Assembly: GCF_001019615.1 (NCBI RefSeq)
Contig: NZ_JNBQ01000002.1
Location: forward strand, 62,001 to 126,000
DNA length: 64,000 nucleotides
Direction: 5' to 3'
Origin: Cellulosimicrobium funkei
GTDB lineage: Bacteria; Actinomycetota; Actinomycetes; Actinomycetales; Cellulomonadaceae
Shown here: piece by piece, positions 16,822 through 25,767 of the stretch
Position numbering within the stretch: position 1 is the stretch's first letter
How the letters are laid out: each line of letters begins with the position of its first letter
Notes under the pieces: model-generated
Told to the model about the DNA's origin: nothing
The model's input: the letters and a program-made list of their open reading frames with translations, nothing else
Database searches by the model: none
Program-made: the position numbers and the translations under genes

Positions 16822-17687
16822 AGGACGTGCTGGCCGCGTCGCGGCCCTTCTCGTGGATCAACACCGCCTACCCGTTCGCCGCGGGCTACCTCGTCGCGAC
16901 CGGTGGCCGGGTCGACCTCGCGCTCGTCGTCGGGACGCTCTACTTCCTCGTGCCGTACAACCTGCTCATGTACGGCGTGAACGACGTCTTCGACTACGCC
17001 AGCGACCTGCGCAACCCGCGCAAGGGCGGGATCGAGGGGGCGCTCGCCGACCCGGCGACCGCGCGCGCGACCCACCGGCGCATCCTGCGCGCGTGCGTGG
17101 CGACGAACGTGCCGTTCCTGGTCGCCCTGCTTCTGCTGGGCGACCCGCTCGCCGCCGTCGTCCTCGCGCTCGTCGTGTTCGGCGTCGTCGCGTACTCCGC
17201 CCCGGGACTGCGGTTCAAGGAGCGCCCGTTCCTCGACTCGTTCACGTCCGCGATGCACTTCGCCGGGCCGCTGCTCTACGCGCTCGTCCTCGTGGACGCG
17301 GACCTGTCGGCGCGGTCGGTGTGGCCCGTGCTCGTGGGGTTCGTCCTGTGGGGGATGGCGTCGCACGCGTTCGGTGCGGTGCAGGACGTGCGCGCGGACC
17401 GCGAGGGCGGCATCGCGTCCGTCGCGACGGCGGTCGGCGCCCACGCGACCGTGCTCGGCGCAGCCGGGGCGTACGTCGCGGCCGCGGCAGTCCTCGCCGT
17501 CCTGCCGTGGCCCGGTGTCCTCGCCGCCCTGCTGCCGCTCCCGTACGCCGCCAACGTGCTGCGGTTCCGCGACGTGCGCGACGACGACTGCGAGCGCGCG
17601 AACGCCGGGTGGCGCACGTTCCTGTGGCTCAACCTCGTCACGGGCTTCCTCGTGACGATGCTGCTCATCGTGACCGCGCTCGCCTGA
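16818..17687 (+). CDS. crtEb: Lycopene elongase (UbiA-type prenyltransferase) CrtEb
   Basis: A 289-residue, multi-pass membrane prenyltransferase of the UbiA superfamily. The first Asp-rich site is GVNDVFDYASDLRNPRKGG and the second is AVQDVRADREGGIASVATA; both bind magnesium-diphosphate. In C50 pathways this enzyme adds a C5 unit to each end of lycopene. Placement as the last gene of crtB-I-Ye-Yf-Eb supports that role over a quinone or chlorophyll role. Start is the GTG at 16818. A strong hairpin follows. Confidence 0.88.
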   Translation: MKDVLAASRPFSWINTAYPFAAGYLVATGGRVDLALVVGTLYFLVPYNLLMYGVNDVFDYASDLRNPRKGGIEGALADPATARATHRRILRACVATNVPFLVALLLLGDPLAAVVLALVVFGVVAYSAPGLRFKERPFLDSFTSAMHFAGPLLYALVLVDADLSARSVWPVLVGFVLWGMASHAFGAVQDVRADREGGIASVATAVGAHATVLGAAGAYVAAAAVLAVLPWPGVLAALLPLPYAANVLRFRDVRDDDCERANAGWRTFLWLNLVTGFLVTMLLIVTALA

Positions 17688-17740
17688 CCGCCGGGCTTGA
17701 CCGCGGGGTGCGGCGCAGGGTGCGTCGCGGGGGGACGACG

Positions 17741-17780
17741 ACGGCCCCGGTCCGCGAGGTCGTCGTGGTGCCGGGGCCGT
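17741..17780. terminator. Shared terminator between crtEb and the VanY gene
   Basis: ACGGCCCCGG at 17741-17750 pairs perfectly with CCGGGGCCGT at 17771-17780 around a 20-base loop. It lies between two convergent genes and probably stops transcription from both. Confidence 0.65.
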
Positions 17781-17799
17781 GGTCGGGGGAGCGGGGGCC

Positions 17800-19272
17800 T
17801 CAGGAGAGGTCGCCGTACTCCCAGTGCCAGGGCTCGTTCTTCGAGCCGCCGGCGCGGGCCCACTCGGGGTTGTCCCAGCCGTAGGCCGGCGCGTTGGCGC
17901 GCATCCACTCGTACTGCGCGGTGCCGTAGCCCTGGATGCCGCCGCCCAGGTCGAGCGCGAGCGCCCAGCCGTGGTTCGACATGCCGGGGGGCGCGGCGAA
18001 GTAGCCGCGCGACGCCTTGACGGCGACCTGCGAGGCGTAGGAGCGGTAGGAGTCCGTCACGGAGAGGTTCACGCCGAACGCCTCGCGGTACTTCTCGTTG
18101 AGCGCCTCGATCTGGTGCGCCGCGTCGCAGCGGAGCTGCTCGCCCGGTGCGAACGACAGCTCGCACAGGGCGCTCGCGGGGATCTGCCCGTTGCCGTAGC
18201 CCGCCGTGGAGGTCGCCCACTTGTCGAGCTGTGCGGCGATCTCCGCGGCCGACGGCGGTCCGGGCACGACCTCGACGGTCACGCCCGACCCGGCCGCGTC
18301 GAGCAGCGTCGACAGCTCGGTGGTCAGGGAGGCGATCTCCTCGGAGGTCGGCACGCCGGTGGGGGACGCGTCGCCGGCCGGCGTGGTCGCGGCGTCGTCG
18401 GTGGAGCCGGTCTCGAGGTCGGGCGACGCGGTGGCCGTGTCGGCGGCCGCGGCGTCCTCCTCGGGAGACTCGGTCGCGGTCTCGGCGGACGCGGAGGCGT
18501 CAGGAGCGGCGTCGTCGGGGCCAGCAGCGCTCTCGGCCGACAAGGACGTCGCCGGCTCGTCGGACGCGGTGAGGTCGGGCAGCGCCGCGTCGAGCGCGGG
18601 CGCCGCGGCGGCAAGCTCTCCGAGCGGGGTGCGCGCCGAGGTGCGGCTCGCGCGGTCGCTGCCGCGCTCGTCGAGCGCGGGCACGCTCTCGGCGAGGACG
18701 TCCACCGCGGAGGGGGCGTCGTCCGCCTCGGCCTCTTGCTCGTCGGGCGTGGCGCTCGACGGGGCGTCGGGGTCCGCGGGCTGCGTCCCGACCGAGACGG
18801 CCGGGAGGCCGGAGAGGCTGGGCGTCCGGTCGGCGGAGGACACCTCGGTGACGGCCTCGCTGAGGCGCGTGCGGGCGTCCTCGATCTGGGCGACCTGCTC
18901 GGGGGTGAGCCCCGCGGCGCCCTCCCCGGTGAGGAACTGCGCGCGCTGGAGCGCGTCGCCCGCAGCCTCGACCGTCTCCGGGTCTGCGGCGACGGTACCG
19001 ATCGTGGCGGACGCGGGCGTGGCGCTCGCGGCGGTCTCGCCGGAGGCCGGGGTCGCGTCCGCCGTGGTGCCGGTCCCGGCGGCCGACGGCGCGGTGCCGC
19101 TCCCGAAGGCCGCCGCGGCGGTGCTCGCCGTGAGCGCGACGGCGGCCACCGCGGCGCCGGCACCGAGCGTGCGGCGGCGGGGCGCGACGCGGGCAGCGCC
19201 GTGCGTGCCGCGGCGCGCGGCGGAGGCGAGGGCGGCGGTGAGCGAGGCCCGGCTCGCGGTGTGGCGGCCCAT
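17800..19272 (-). CDS. Exported D-alanyl-D-alanine carboxypeptidase, VanY/M15 family
   Basis: The 490-residue protein has an Arg-rich N-terminus and a hydrophobic export segment (residues about 36-60), then a long low-complexity Ala/Ser/Thr/Asp region to about residue 330, and a C-terminal M15 peptidase domain. The zinc and catalytic motifs SNHGWALALDL and EPWHWEY are intact, as is SVTDSYRSYASQ. It should trim D-Ala from peptidoglycan stems outside the membrane. The low-complexity part may span the wall. A CelR-like site lies about 130 bases upstream of the ATG at 19270-19272. Which penicillin-binding or van role it serves is unknown. Confidence 0.87.
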   Translation of the reverse strand: MGRHTASRASLTAALASAARRGTHGAARVAPRRRTLGAGAAVAAVALTASTAAAAFGSGTAPSAAGTGTTADATPASGETAASATPASATIGTVAADPETVEAAGDALQRAQFLTGEGAAGLTPEQVAQIEDARTRLSEAVTEVSSADRTPSLSGLPAVSVGTQPADPDAPSSATPDEQEAEADDAPSAVDVLAESVPALDERGSDRASRTSARTPLGELAAAAPALDAALPDLTASDEPATSLSAESAAGPDDAAPDASASAETATESPEEDAAAADTATASPDLETGSTDDAATTPAGDASPTGVPTSEEIASLTTELSTLLDAAGSGVTVEVVPGPPSAAEIAAQLDKWATSTAGYGNGQIPASALCELSFAPGEQLRCDAAHQIEALNEKYREAFGVNLSVTDSYRSYASQVAVKASRGYFAAPPGMSNHGWALALDLGGGIQGYGTAQYEWMRANAPAYGWDNPEWARAGGSKNEPWHWEYGDLS

Positions 19273-19631
19273 CTAGCGCGCCTCGCCGCGGGCGGCGGCT
19301 CGCGCGCCGGTCGTGCTGGTCGTGGTGCGGGCGGTCGTGCGGTGCTGTGCAGTGGTCAAGCGAACGATCCGATCATCGGGCCGTGGTCGCGGGCGGTCGA
19401 GCACGGAAGCGCTCCCATCCCTGGTGCACCTGCGCAGGACGGAGCGCTGGGTGACCACGACGGCGTGCGGTCGGGGCGGGACGCACGCGCGCCCTCTCAC
19501 CACGACGCCGGCAGGCCTGGTCGCAAGGTGGACCCAGGAGGCCTGTCGGCTGTTCCATCTTCAACTAGACACGTGTCCAGCGGGGTGCCGTGACGGGGGG
19601 AAGCCTCGGGAATGACGTGCCGACCGTGTGG
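19273..19631. other. Upstream region of the VanY gene
   Basis: This 359-base gap lies between two minus-strand genes. It contains the CelR-like palindrome at 19404-19417. On the minus strand TTGACC follows further downstream, without a clear -10 partner. An open frame of 76 codons ends directly at the VanY start but has no ribosome site or family resemblance. I see no riboswitch. Confidence 0.4.
19404..19417. promoter_or_regulatory. CelR-type palindrome upstream of the VanY gene
   Basis: CGGAAGCGCTCCCA matches the CelR operator consensus TGGGAGCGCTCCCA at 12 of 14 positions, including the AGCGCT core and the full right half. It lies 132 bases before the VanY start codon. Confidence 0.45.
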
Positions 19632-20933
19632 TCAGGATGTGAAGAGGGTACGTGTCACGCGTCCTGCGTCCCGGGTGACCGCCGAGCCGACGAGGGTGCC
19701 GAGGGCGATCCCGAAGACGGCGACGACCGCGTTCGCGATCTCCTGGGCGGCTTCCGGGCCGCCGTTCACCAGGTCGGAGAGGCCCAGCAGGCTGAGCGCC
19801 CCGGGCACGAGGAGCCAGAACGCCGGGAGGGTCGTGACGGCGGCGGGAGGTCCGTGCGGCGTCCGCTCCACGAGCGCGGCGAGCGGCGCGATGACGAGGG
19901 CGCCCACGAACCCCGCGAGCGGCGCCGCGGCGAGCGCCCCGACGAGCTGGGCCGCGTACGCGCCGAGCAGGACGAGCAGCACCCAGGGGAGCGAGCCGCG
20001 CGGCGACGACGCGAAGTACATCTGCCCGAGCCCGACCGCGAGGATCCCCACCCACGGCGCCCACCAGCCGAGCTGGTCCGCGGCGGGGGCGGCGACGAGC
20101 GGGCCTGCCACCGCGGCTCCCGCGACGACACCGAACACGAGCAGCAGGAGCTGCGCGACCCCGTAGACGAGCCGGCTCGCGCCGGCGACGATCTGGTTGC
20201 TCGTCAGCTCGATCGCGGCGACCGTGAGCACCGAGCCCGGCAGGAACGACACGAGCGGCGGCACGAGCACGCTGAGCGGGTCGTCGCCGAGCCAGGGGTG
20301 GACGACGTCGATCGCCAGGAGGGTGACGACGAACGCCGCGACGACGGGCAGGGCGGTGGCGAGCGTCGGCCACCGGGTCCCGAGCCAGCGCAGGGCGCCC
20401 ACGAGGATCCCGAGCACGAGGTAGACCGGCAGGAGCCGGGCGGTCGGGTTGAGCACGAGGCCGAACCCCACCGTGAGCAGCCCGTGGCCCACGACCGTGA
20501 GCACCGCGCCGAACCGCGGCGGCCGCTCGACGATCGCGCGCAGCTCGGCGCGCGCGTCGGCGAGCGGGACGTCGGTCGTGCGCAGGCGGCGCACGAGGGT
20601 CGTGAGCGCCCCGATCTGGTCGAGGTTGAGGCCGCTCGCGGCGGCGGCGGCGAAGTCGGCGACCGTGCCGCCCGCCGTGCTGACCCGGACGAAGACGCCC
20701 GTCGGGAGGACGAGCGTGCCCACGGTCGACGCGCCCGAGCGCCGGGCGACGGCCTCCAGGTCGTCCTCGACGTCGGTCACGGAGCGCCCGGAGTCGAGCA
20801 GCGCGGTCCCGAGCTCGCGCAGGAGGGGGACGAGGTCGGGCGACACCTCGGGCGGCTCCGGGTCGACGACGGGAGGCGGCTCGTCGCCCAGCGCGCGCAG
20901 CACGCGTCGCACGACGGACGGGGCGCGGCGCAC
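19632..20933 (-). CDS. Threonine/serine exporter family (ThrE-like) membrane protein
   Basis: The protein has a soluble N-terminal half (residues about 30-160) with ELGTALLDSGRSVTDVEDDL and a TGVFVRVS segment, followed by about ten hydrophobic segments. This two-part layout is that of ThrE (DUF1212 plus ThrE_2), which exports threonine and serine in Corynebacterium. The start is uncertain: GTG at 20931-20933 gives 433 residues, while a CTG at 20967-20969 overlapping the upstream stop, with GGAGGG before it, would give 445. It is probably co-transcribed with the gene upstream. Confidence 0.85.
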   Translation of the reverse strand: MRRAPSVVRRVLRALGDEPPPVVDPEPPEVSPDLVPLLRELGTALLDSGRSVTDVEDDLEAVARRSGASTVGTLVLPTGVFVRVSTAGGTVADFAAAAASGLNLDQIGALTTLVRRLRTTDVPLADARAELRAIVERPPRFGAVLTVVGHGLLTVGFGLVLNPTARLLPVYLVLGILVGALRWLGTRWPTLATALPVVAAFVVTLLAIDVVHPWLGDDPLSVLVPPLVSFLPGSVLTVAAIELTSNQIVAGASRLVYGVAQLLLLVFGVVAGAAVAGPLVAAPAADQLGWWAPWVGILAVGLGQMYFASSPRGSLPWVLLVLLGAYAAQLVGALAAAPLAGFVGALVIAPLAALVERTPHGPPAAVTTLPAFWLLVPGALSLLGLSDLVNGGPEAAQEIANAVVAVFGIALGTLVGSAVTRDAGRVTRTLFTS

Positions 20934-20965
20934 GTCGTCGAGCCAGCTCGCGTGCCGCCGCCGGG

Positions 20966-21382
20966 TCAGGGCGTGCCCTCCGCGCTCGCCGCGACGAGCG
21001 CGAGCACGGCGCGCGCGTAGGCGTCGGAGGCGTCCGCCGCGGCGAAGGTCCCGACGTCGTCGAGCACCTCGGTGCCGACGACGTACCCGCCCGTCGTCCG
21101 CTCGAGCCGCCGGAACGTGCCGCCGAGCAGCTCCCGGAGCTGGCCCTCGAGCGGGTGCCACAGGGCGTCCTCGAGGGCGACCGAGTCGAGCGCCCACTCG
21201 GTCGTCCCGTTGAACCCGAGCACGACGCCCGTGTCGAACTCGTGGGGCTCGATCGTCATGTCGCTCACGGTGAAGACGTCGCCGTCACGGCCCGTGGCCA
21301 GGAGGCGGAAGCGGTCGCCCGACGCGGGGGACCACCGCACGCCCGCGTCGCGCAGGGCGAGCGCGAGGTCCCACGAGATCAT
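20966..21382 (-). CDS. Conserved actinobacterial protein of unknown function
   Basis: A 138-residue soluble protein beginning MISWDLALALRDAGVRWSPA, with central GFNGTTEWALDSV and QLRELLGGTFRRLE. I recognise it as a family common in Micrococcales that some pipelines label 'pilus assembly protein CpaE', but nothing in the sequence (no P-loop) supports that name. No signal peptide or membrane segment is seen. A TACCGT box ends seven bases before the ATG at 21380-21382, suggesting a leaderless start. It sits immediately upstream of the ThrE-like exporter. Confidence 0.75.
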   Translation of the reverse strand: MISWDLALALRDAGVRWSPASGDRFRLLATGRDGDVFTVSDMTIEPHEFDTGVVLGFNGTTEWALDSVALEDALWHPLEGQLRELLGGTFRRLERTTGGYVVGTEVLDDVGTFAAADASDAYARAVLALVAASAEGTP

Positions 21383-21506
21383 GCCTGCCACGGTAGGCCC
21401 GGGCCGCCCGGCGCGCGCGTCGGCCCGCGTCCCGACCCGCGGGACGATCCGTCCCGCGCCCGCGCGCGTTCACGACCCGGAAACACCCGCCACGTTCACT
21501 CGTCCC

Positions 21507-22217
21507 ATGACCCACGACGTCCCCGGGGACGCGCGGCGCACCGGCGGAGACCCCGCCCCCGCCCTGCCCCCGAACCTGCTGTCCCCTCCCGGCCCCCACC
21601 CGCCCGTCACCGGCACCGGGCCCGTGACCGTCGCGATCGAGCGGCGGGTCCTGCCCGAGAACGTCCCCGCGGTGACGCGCTGGGTGCAGAACGGCGTGAA
21701 CCTCGCGAACCGCTACCCCGGGTTCCTCGGCTCCGGCTGGGTGCGCGCGTCCGCCGGGTCGCACGACTGGCACATGCTGTACCGCTTCGCCGACGCCGCC
21801 ACGCTCGACGCGTGGGAGACGTCGCCGGACCGGGTGCGCTGGCTCGCGCAGGGGCGGGACCTCGTCGAGGAGACGCGGGTCGAGCGCCGCACGGGCATCG
21901 AGGGCTGGTTCGACGCCCCGACGTCGACCGCGCCACCGGCGAGCGCGACGGTCGCGGCGCCGCCGCGCTGGAAGCAGTCGGTGAGCATCTGGCTCGGGTT
22001 CTTCCCGGTGAACCTCGCGTTCACGCTCCTCGTCGGGAGTCTGGTCCCGGCGTGGGACGCCGTGCCGGTCGTCCCGCGCGTGCTCGCCACCACGCTCGTC
22101 CTCACGCCCGTCATGACGTACCTGGTCCTGCCGCGGGTCACGCGGCTGCTCGCCCCGTGGCTCGCCCGCCCGCCGCGGTCCGGGGCGCGTCGCTCCCGTC
22201 CCGCGGCCCGGAGGTGA
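21507..22217 (+). CDS. Antibiotic biosynthesis monooxygenase (ABM) domain membrane protein
   Basis: This 236-residue protein has a Pro-rich start, an ABM-like ferredoxin-fold domain at about residues 37-125 (VTVAIERRVLPENVPAVTRW, then FLGSGWVRAS and WHMLYRFADAATLDAWETS), and two hydrophobic segments near 155-175 and 185-205. Family members with this transmembrane tail are common in actinobacteria; the substrate is unknown, and some ABM domains are heme-degrading or simply regulatory. The start is the ATG at 21507. It runs divergently from the conserved gene upstream and ahead of the MscS channel. Confidence 0.8.
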   Translation: MTHDVPGDARRTGGDPAPALPPNLLSPPGPHPPVTGTGPVTVAIERRVLPENVPAVTRWVQNGVNLANRYPGFLGSGWVRASAGSHDWHMLYRFADAATLDAWETSPDRVRWLAQGRDLVEETRVERRTGIEGWFDAPTSTAPPASATVAAPPRWKQSVSIWLGFFPVNLAFTLLVGSLVPAWDAVPVVPRVLATTLVLTPVMTYLVLPRVTRLLAPWLARPPRSGARRSRPAARR

Positions 22218-22246
22218 CGACCCGGCGCCCTGCCTAGCCTGGAGGG

Positions 22247-23899
22247 ATGGACACCGAGATCGAGAACACGACCGACGTCCTCGTCACCCTCGGTGCGGTC
22301 GCCGCGGGCATCCTGCTGGCGTTCGTCCTGGGGACGGTGATCTCCGCGGTGGTCCGCCGGGCGGGCCGGCGCAGCGAGCTCGCCCGCGACCTCTCGCGGC
22401 GGCTGCGCCGACCGGACCGGGCGGTGCTCACCGTCGTCGCGGTGTGGATCGCGGTCCGCCTGACCACGGACGCGTCCACGCCGTGGCGTCCCGCGGTCGA
22501 GCACCTCCTGCTCATCGCGCTCATCGTCGTCGGCGCGTGGTGGGTGGGCGCGATCGCGTTCGTGCTCGAGGACTCCGCGCTCCAGCGCTACCGCATGGAC
22601 ACCGCGGACAACCGGCACGCGCGCCGCGTCCGCACCCAGATCACGGTGCTCCGCCGGCTCACCGTGGCGGTGATCGTCGTGTGCGCGGTCGCGGGCATCC
22701 TGCTCACGTTCCCGGCGGCCCGCGCGGCCGGCGCGAGCCTGCTGGCGTCCGCGGGGCTCATCTCCATCGTCGCGGGCCTCGCGGCCCAGACGTCGCTCGC
22801 GAACGTGTTCGCGGGCATGCAGATCGCATTCACGGACGCGATCCGCGTCGACGACGTCGTGGTGCTCGAGGGTGAGTGGGGCCGGATCGAGGAGATCACC
22901 ATGACGTACGTCGTGGTGCACCTCTGGGACGACCGCCGCCTCATCATGCCGTCGACGTACTTCACGACGACGCCGTTCCAGAACTGGACCCGGCGCGCCG
23001 CCGACCTGCTGGGGACCGTCGAGCTCGACCTCGACTTCGAGGTGCCGGTGGGCCCCATGCGGGCCGAGCTGCGGCGCCTCCTCGCGCTCACCGACCTGTG
23101 GGACGAGCGCGTGGGCATCCTCCAGGTGACCGACGCCGTCGGGGGCCTCGTGCGGGTGCGCGCGCTCGTGAGCGCGCACGACGCGCCCACCTTGTTCGAC
23201 CTGCGGTGCTTCGTGCGCGAGGGGCTGGTCGACTGGCTGCAGCGCGCGGCGCCGCAGGGCCTGCCCCGCACGCGCCTCGAGCGGGCGGTCGACGCCCTGG
23301 AGGTCGGCGGGCCCGACGAGCGGGAGGGGTCGGGTGCTCTCGGGCCGGACGGCGCGGAGGCGCCCGGCGGTCTCGACCACGACGCCGCGGAGGACGGCGC
23401 GCCCGTCGCCCCCGCGCGACCGCCCCGGCTCCCTGCCGAGCGCGGGTCGCGCCGCGCCGACGCGCCCGTCGTCCTCGGGACGATCCGACGCGCGGGCCGG
23501 GGCGCGGGCGCCGCGCCGAGCGAGGACCCGACGCGGCTCGTGGGCGTCGTCCCGGGACCGGACGGCGGCCTGGGTCGTCCCGACGGCGCTGGAGACGCGA
23601 GCTCCGCCGAGGCCGAGGTGCCGGGCGGCACCCGGCCGCTGCCCGCCGTCGGGCACGACGCGTACGACGACGCCACGCCCGAGGCCGCCGAGTCCGCCTT
23701 CTTCAGCGGCACGCCCGAGGGCGAGGAGCGCTCGCGGGCGTTCGCCGGGCCCGGCCAGGACGTCATCGACGAGCGCGAGCGCACGGCCGAGCACGGCGTC
23801 GTGCCCGACGACGAGCCCGGGAGGTCGGGCGCGGACGACGAGCGGCAGGCCGACGTCCACGGGGACGGCGATCACGGCGACGGCCGACCACGCGGCTGA
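22247..23899 (+). CDS. Mechanosensitive ion channel (MscS family) with long acidic tail
   Basis: A 550-residue MscS-type channel that would open under membrane tension. Four hydrophobic segments span residues about 10-200; the pore helix region is AGASLLASAGLISIVAGLAAQTSLANVFAGMQI, followed by the beta domain with RVDDVVVLEGEWGRIEEI and an Arg-rich DRRLIMPSTYF loop. From about residue 350 the protein is a 200-residue disordered-looking tail rich in Asp, Glu, Gly and Pro, unusual for the family. Start is the ATG at 22247 with GGAGGG; TAGCCT ends six bases upstream, so leaderless initiation is also possible. Confidence 0.88.
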   Translation: MDTEIENTTDVLVTLGAVAAGILLAFVLGTVISAVVRRAGRRSELARDLSRRLRRPDRAVLTVVAVWIAVRLTTDASTPWRPAVEHLLLIALIVVGAWWVGAIAFVLEDSALQRYRMDTADNRHARRVRTQITVLRRLTVAVIVVCAVAGILLTFPAARAAGASLLASAGLISIVAGLAAQTSLANVFAGMQIAFTDAIRVDDVVVLEGEWGRIEEITMTYVVVHLWDDRRLIMPSTYFTTTPFQNWTRRAADLLGTVELDLDFEVPVGPMRAELRRLLALTDLWDERVGILQVTDAVGGLVRVRALVSAHDAPTLFDLRCFVREGLVDWLQRAAPQGLPRTRLERAVDALEVGGPDEREGSGALGPDGAEAPGGLDHDAAEDGAPVAPARPPRLPAERGSRRADAPVVLGTIRRAGRGAGAAPSEDPTRLVGVVPGPDGGLGRPDGAGDASSAEAEVPGGTRPLPAVGHDAYDDATPEAAESAFFSGTPEGEERSRAFAGPGQDVIDERERTAEHGVVPDDEPGRSGADDERQADVHGDGDHGDGRPRG

Positions 23900-23956
23900 C
23901 GGTCGGGGGCGCCGTGCCCCGCCGCGGACCGGGTGCTCGGGCGCGGGGAGTCGCCG

Positions 23957-24724
23957 TCAGTCGAGCCCGGGGACCTCGACCGTCGCGTCGGCGTAGGGCG
24001 CGACGAGGAGCGTCGCGGTGGCCCAGCCGCGCGTGAGGAGCCCGGTGTCCGAGTCGGGCTCGGAGTGACGCTCCGTGCCGGAGTACTGGAGCACGAGGTG
24101 CCGGTCGCCGTCCTCGTGGATGTTCGCCTGCACGAGCCCGAACGTGGCGAGGGGCGCCTGCCGCAGCCCCCGCAGCCGGTCGGGCGGGACGTCGGGAACG
24201 TTGACGTTGAGCGTGCGCCGTTCGAGCGGGACGTCGCGGGAGCCGTCCCCGTCCATCCAGGCGAGCACGTGGTCGGTGACCAGGCGCGCGGTGTCCCAGT
24301 GCTGCGGCTCCGCGGCGTCCACGGAGACGGCGAGCGATCGGATCCCGTGCGTCATCGCCGACAGCGCCGCGCCGACCGTCCCCGAGTGCAGGATCGCGTT
24401 GCCGGTGTTGGCGCCCTTGTTCGCCCCCGAGAGCACGAGGTCCGGACGCGGGCCGAACCCGCCGTAGGCGGCGACGAAGGCGATGAGCGCGGGCGCTGCG
24501 CGCACCGCGTACGACGTCACGCCGTCGGGCAGGCCGGGCGCGGGTCTCGACTCCACCGCGAGCCGGCCGTCGCGCTCGGCGCCGAGCAGGGACGCGCTGG
24601 CGCCGGACGACTCGCGGGCGGGCGCGGCGACGACGACCTCGTAGCCGGCGTCGAGCGCGGCTCCGGCGAGGACCGCCAGTCCGGGGGAGTCGATCCCGTC
24701 GTCGTTGGTCACGAGGGCGCGCAC
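23957..24724 (-). CDS. surE: 5'/3'-nucleotidase SurE
   Basis: SurE is a metal-dependent phosphatase of nucleoside monophosphates linked to stationary-phase survival. The 255-residue protein starts MRALVTNDDGIDSPG, which contains the paired Asp metal ligands, and has the LSGANKGANTGNAILHSGTVGAA active-site loop (residues about 93-115). Length matches the family. It is the last of the three genes surE-pfkB-GDPD reading on the minus strand, 41 bases downstream of the kinase gene. Confidence 0.94.
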   Translation of the reverse strand: MRALVTNDDGIDSPGLAVLAGAALDAGYEVVVAAPARESSGASASLLGAERDGRLAVESRPAPGLPDGVTSYAVRAAPALIAFVAAYGGFGPRPDLVLSGANKGANTGNAILHSGTVGAALSAMTHGIRSLAVSVDAAEPQHWDTARLVTDHVLAWMDGDGSRDVPLERRTLNVNVPDVPPDRLRGLRQAPLATFGLVQANIHEDGDRHLVLQYSGTERHSEPDSDTGLLTRGWATATLLVAPYADATVEVPGLD

Positions 24725-24765
24725 GGTGGTTCTCCTCTGTCGTCGGGGATGCGGTCGGTGCTGGG

Positions 24766-25767
24766 TCAGGCGGGGGCCTCGCGCACCGTGATCCGGCGCG
24801 CGAGGCGTTCGATCTGGTCGCGGCGTCCGGTCCCGAGACCGCGCCGCGTGACGTTGAGCGCTCCCGCCGCGGCGCCGAGGCGCACCGCGCCGGGCAGGTC
24901 GAGGCCGCGACCGAGCCCGACGGCGATGCCCGCCGTCATGGAGTCGCCCGCGCCCCGGTGGTCGACGGTCGTGATGCGCGGCGTGCGCACGGTGTACGTG
25001 TGCTCGCGCGTCACGAGCAGGGAGGGGTCGTGCGCGCGCGAGACGACGACCGCACGCGGCCCGGCGTCGACCATCGCGCGCGCGGCGGCGAGCAGCGCCG
25101 CCTCGGTGTCGTCGTCGGCGAACCCTCCCTCGACCATCTCCTCGTGGCTGATCTTGAGCACCGCGCCGGGCGCGTCCGCGACGGCGCGCGCCTGGTCACC
25201 GGAGAGGTCGGCGACGACCTGCCGCTCGGACGCGTGCAGGTCGCGCGCGAGGCGCCCGAAGAACGAGGCCGGGACCCCGATCGCGGTCTCCGACCCGGTG
25301 AGGATGGTCACCGCGGCGTCGAGCCCGGACACGAGGACGGTGCCGTACAGGTCGTCGACCTCGTGGCGGTTGAGCGGGAACGGGTCCATGGTCACGACCT
25401 CCTCCCGGTGCCCGCTCCGCCGGTCGTGGACGTACGCGCCGTTCCCGCCGGTCGTCGTCGCGCGCAGGTCGAGGTTCTCGGCGCGCGCGAGGTGCGCGGC
25501 GACCGTCCCCGTCTCGCCGCCGAACGGGCCGCACACGACGACCTGCGCGCCGAGCGAGTACGCCATGCGCGCGAGCCACAGGCCCTGGCCGCCGGGGTGG
25601 ACGTGCACCTCGGGCGACGTCTCGTACGGCCCGGCGGGCTCGATCTCCACCGTGAGCAGGGGTGTCAGGGCGAGGACGCACACGCTGGGGACGCGGGCGG
25701 GTGCGGGGTCGGGCGGGCCGGGAGGGGTGGGGAGCGGACCAGGCGTGGGCGTCGGGGTGGCGCTCAT
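24766..25767 (-). CDS. PfkB family carbohydrate kinase
   Basis: A 333-residue sugar kinase of the ribokinase/PfkB superfamily. After a Pro-rich N-terminus, the substrate-binding part shows VHPGGQGLWLARMAYSLGA, and the C-terminal signature DHRGAGDSMTAG carries the catalytic Asp and anion hole. The N-terminal part most resembles 1-phosphofructokinase or tagatose-6-phosphate kinase types, but the substrate cannot be named. Its start overlaps the stop of the glycerophosphodiesterase gene by four bases, so the two are coupled. Confidence 0.85.
   Translation of the reverse strand: MSATPTPTPGPLPTPPGPPDPAPARVPSVCVLALTPLLTVEIEPAGPYETSPEVHVHPGGQGLWLARMAYSLGAQVVVCGPFGGETGTVAAHLARAENLDLRATTTGGNGAYVHDRRSGHREEVVTMDPFPLNRHEVDDLYGTVLVSGLDAAVTILTGSETAIGVPASFFGRLARDLHASERQVVADLSGDQARAVADAPGAVLKISHEEMVEGGFADDDTEAALLAAARAMVDAGPRAVVVSRAHDPSLLVTREHTYTVRTPRITTVDHRGAGDSMTAGIAVGLGRGLDLPGAVRLGAAAGALNVTRRGLGTGRRDQIERLARRITVREAPA

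Noticed and set aside
19273-19503. 76-codon minus-strand frame ending exactly at the VanY start
   Set aside because: There is no ribosome site or family similarity, and the composition is Arg/Thr-rich. The VanY ATG has its own purine-rich site.
19273-19560. Possible c-di-AMP (ydaO) riboswitch before the wall peptidase gene
   Set aside because: Such riboswitches precede many actinobacterial wall hydrolase genes, but the conserved core bases were not found.
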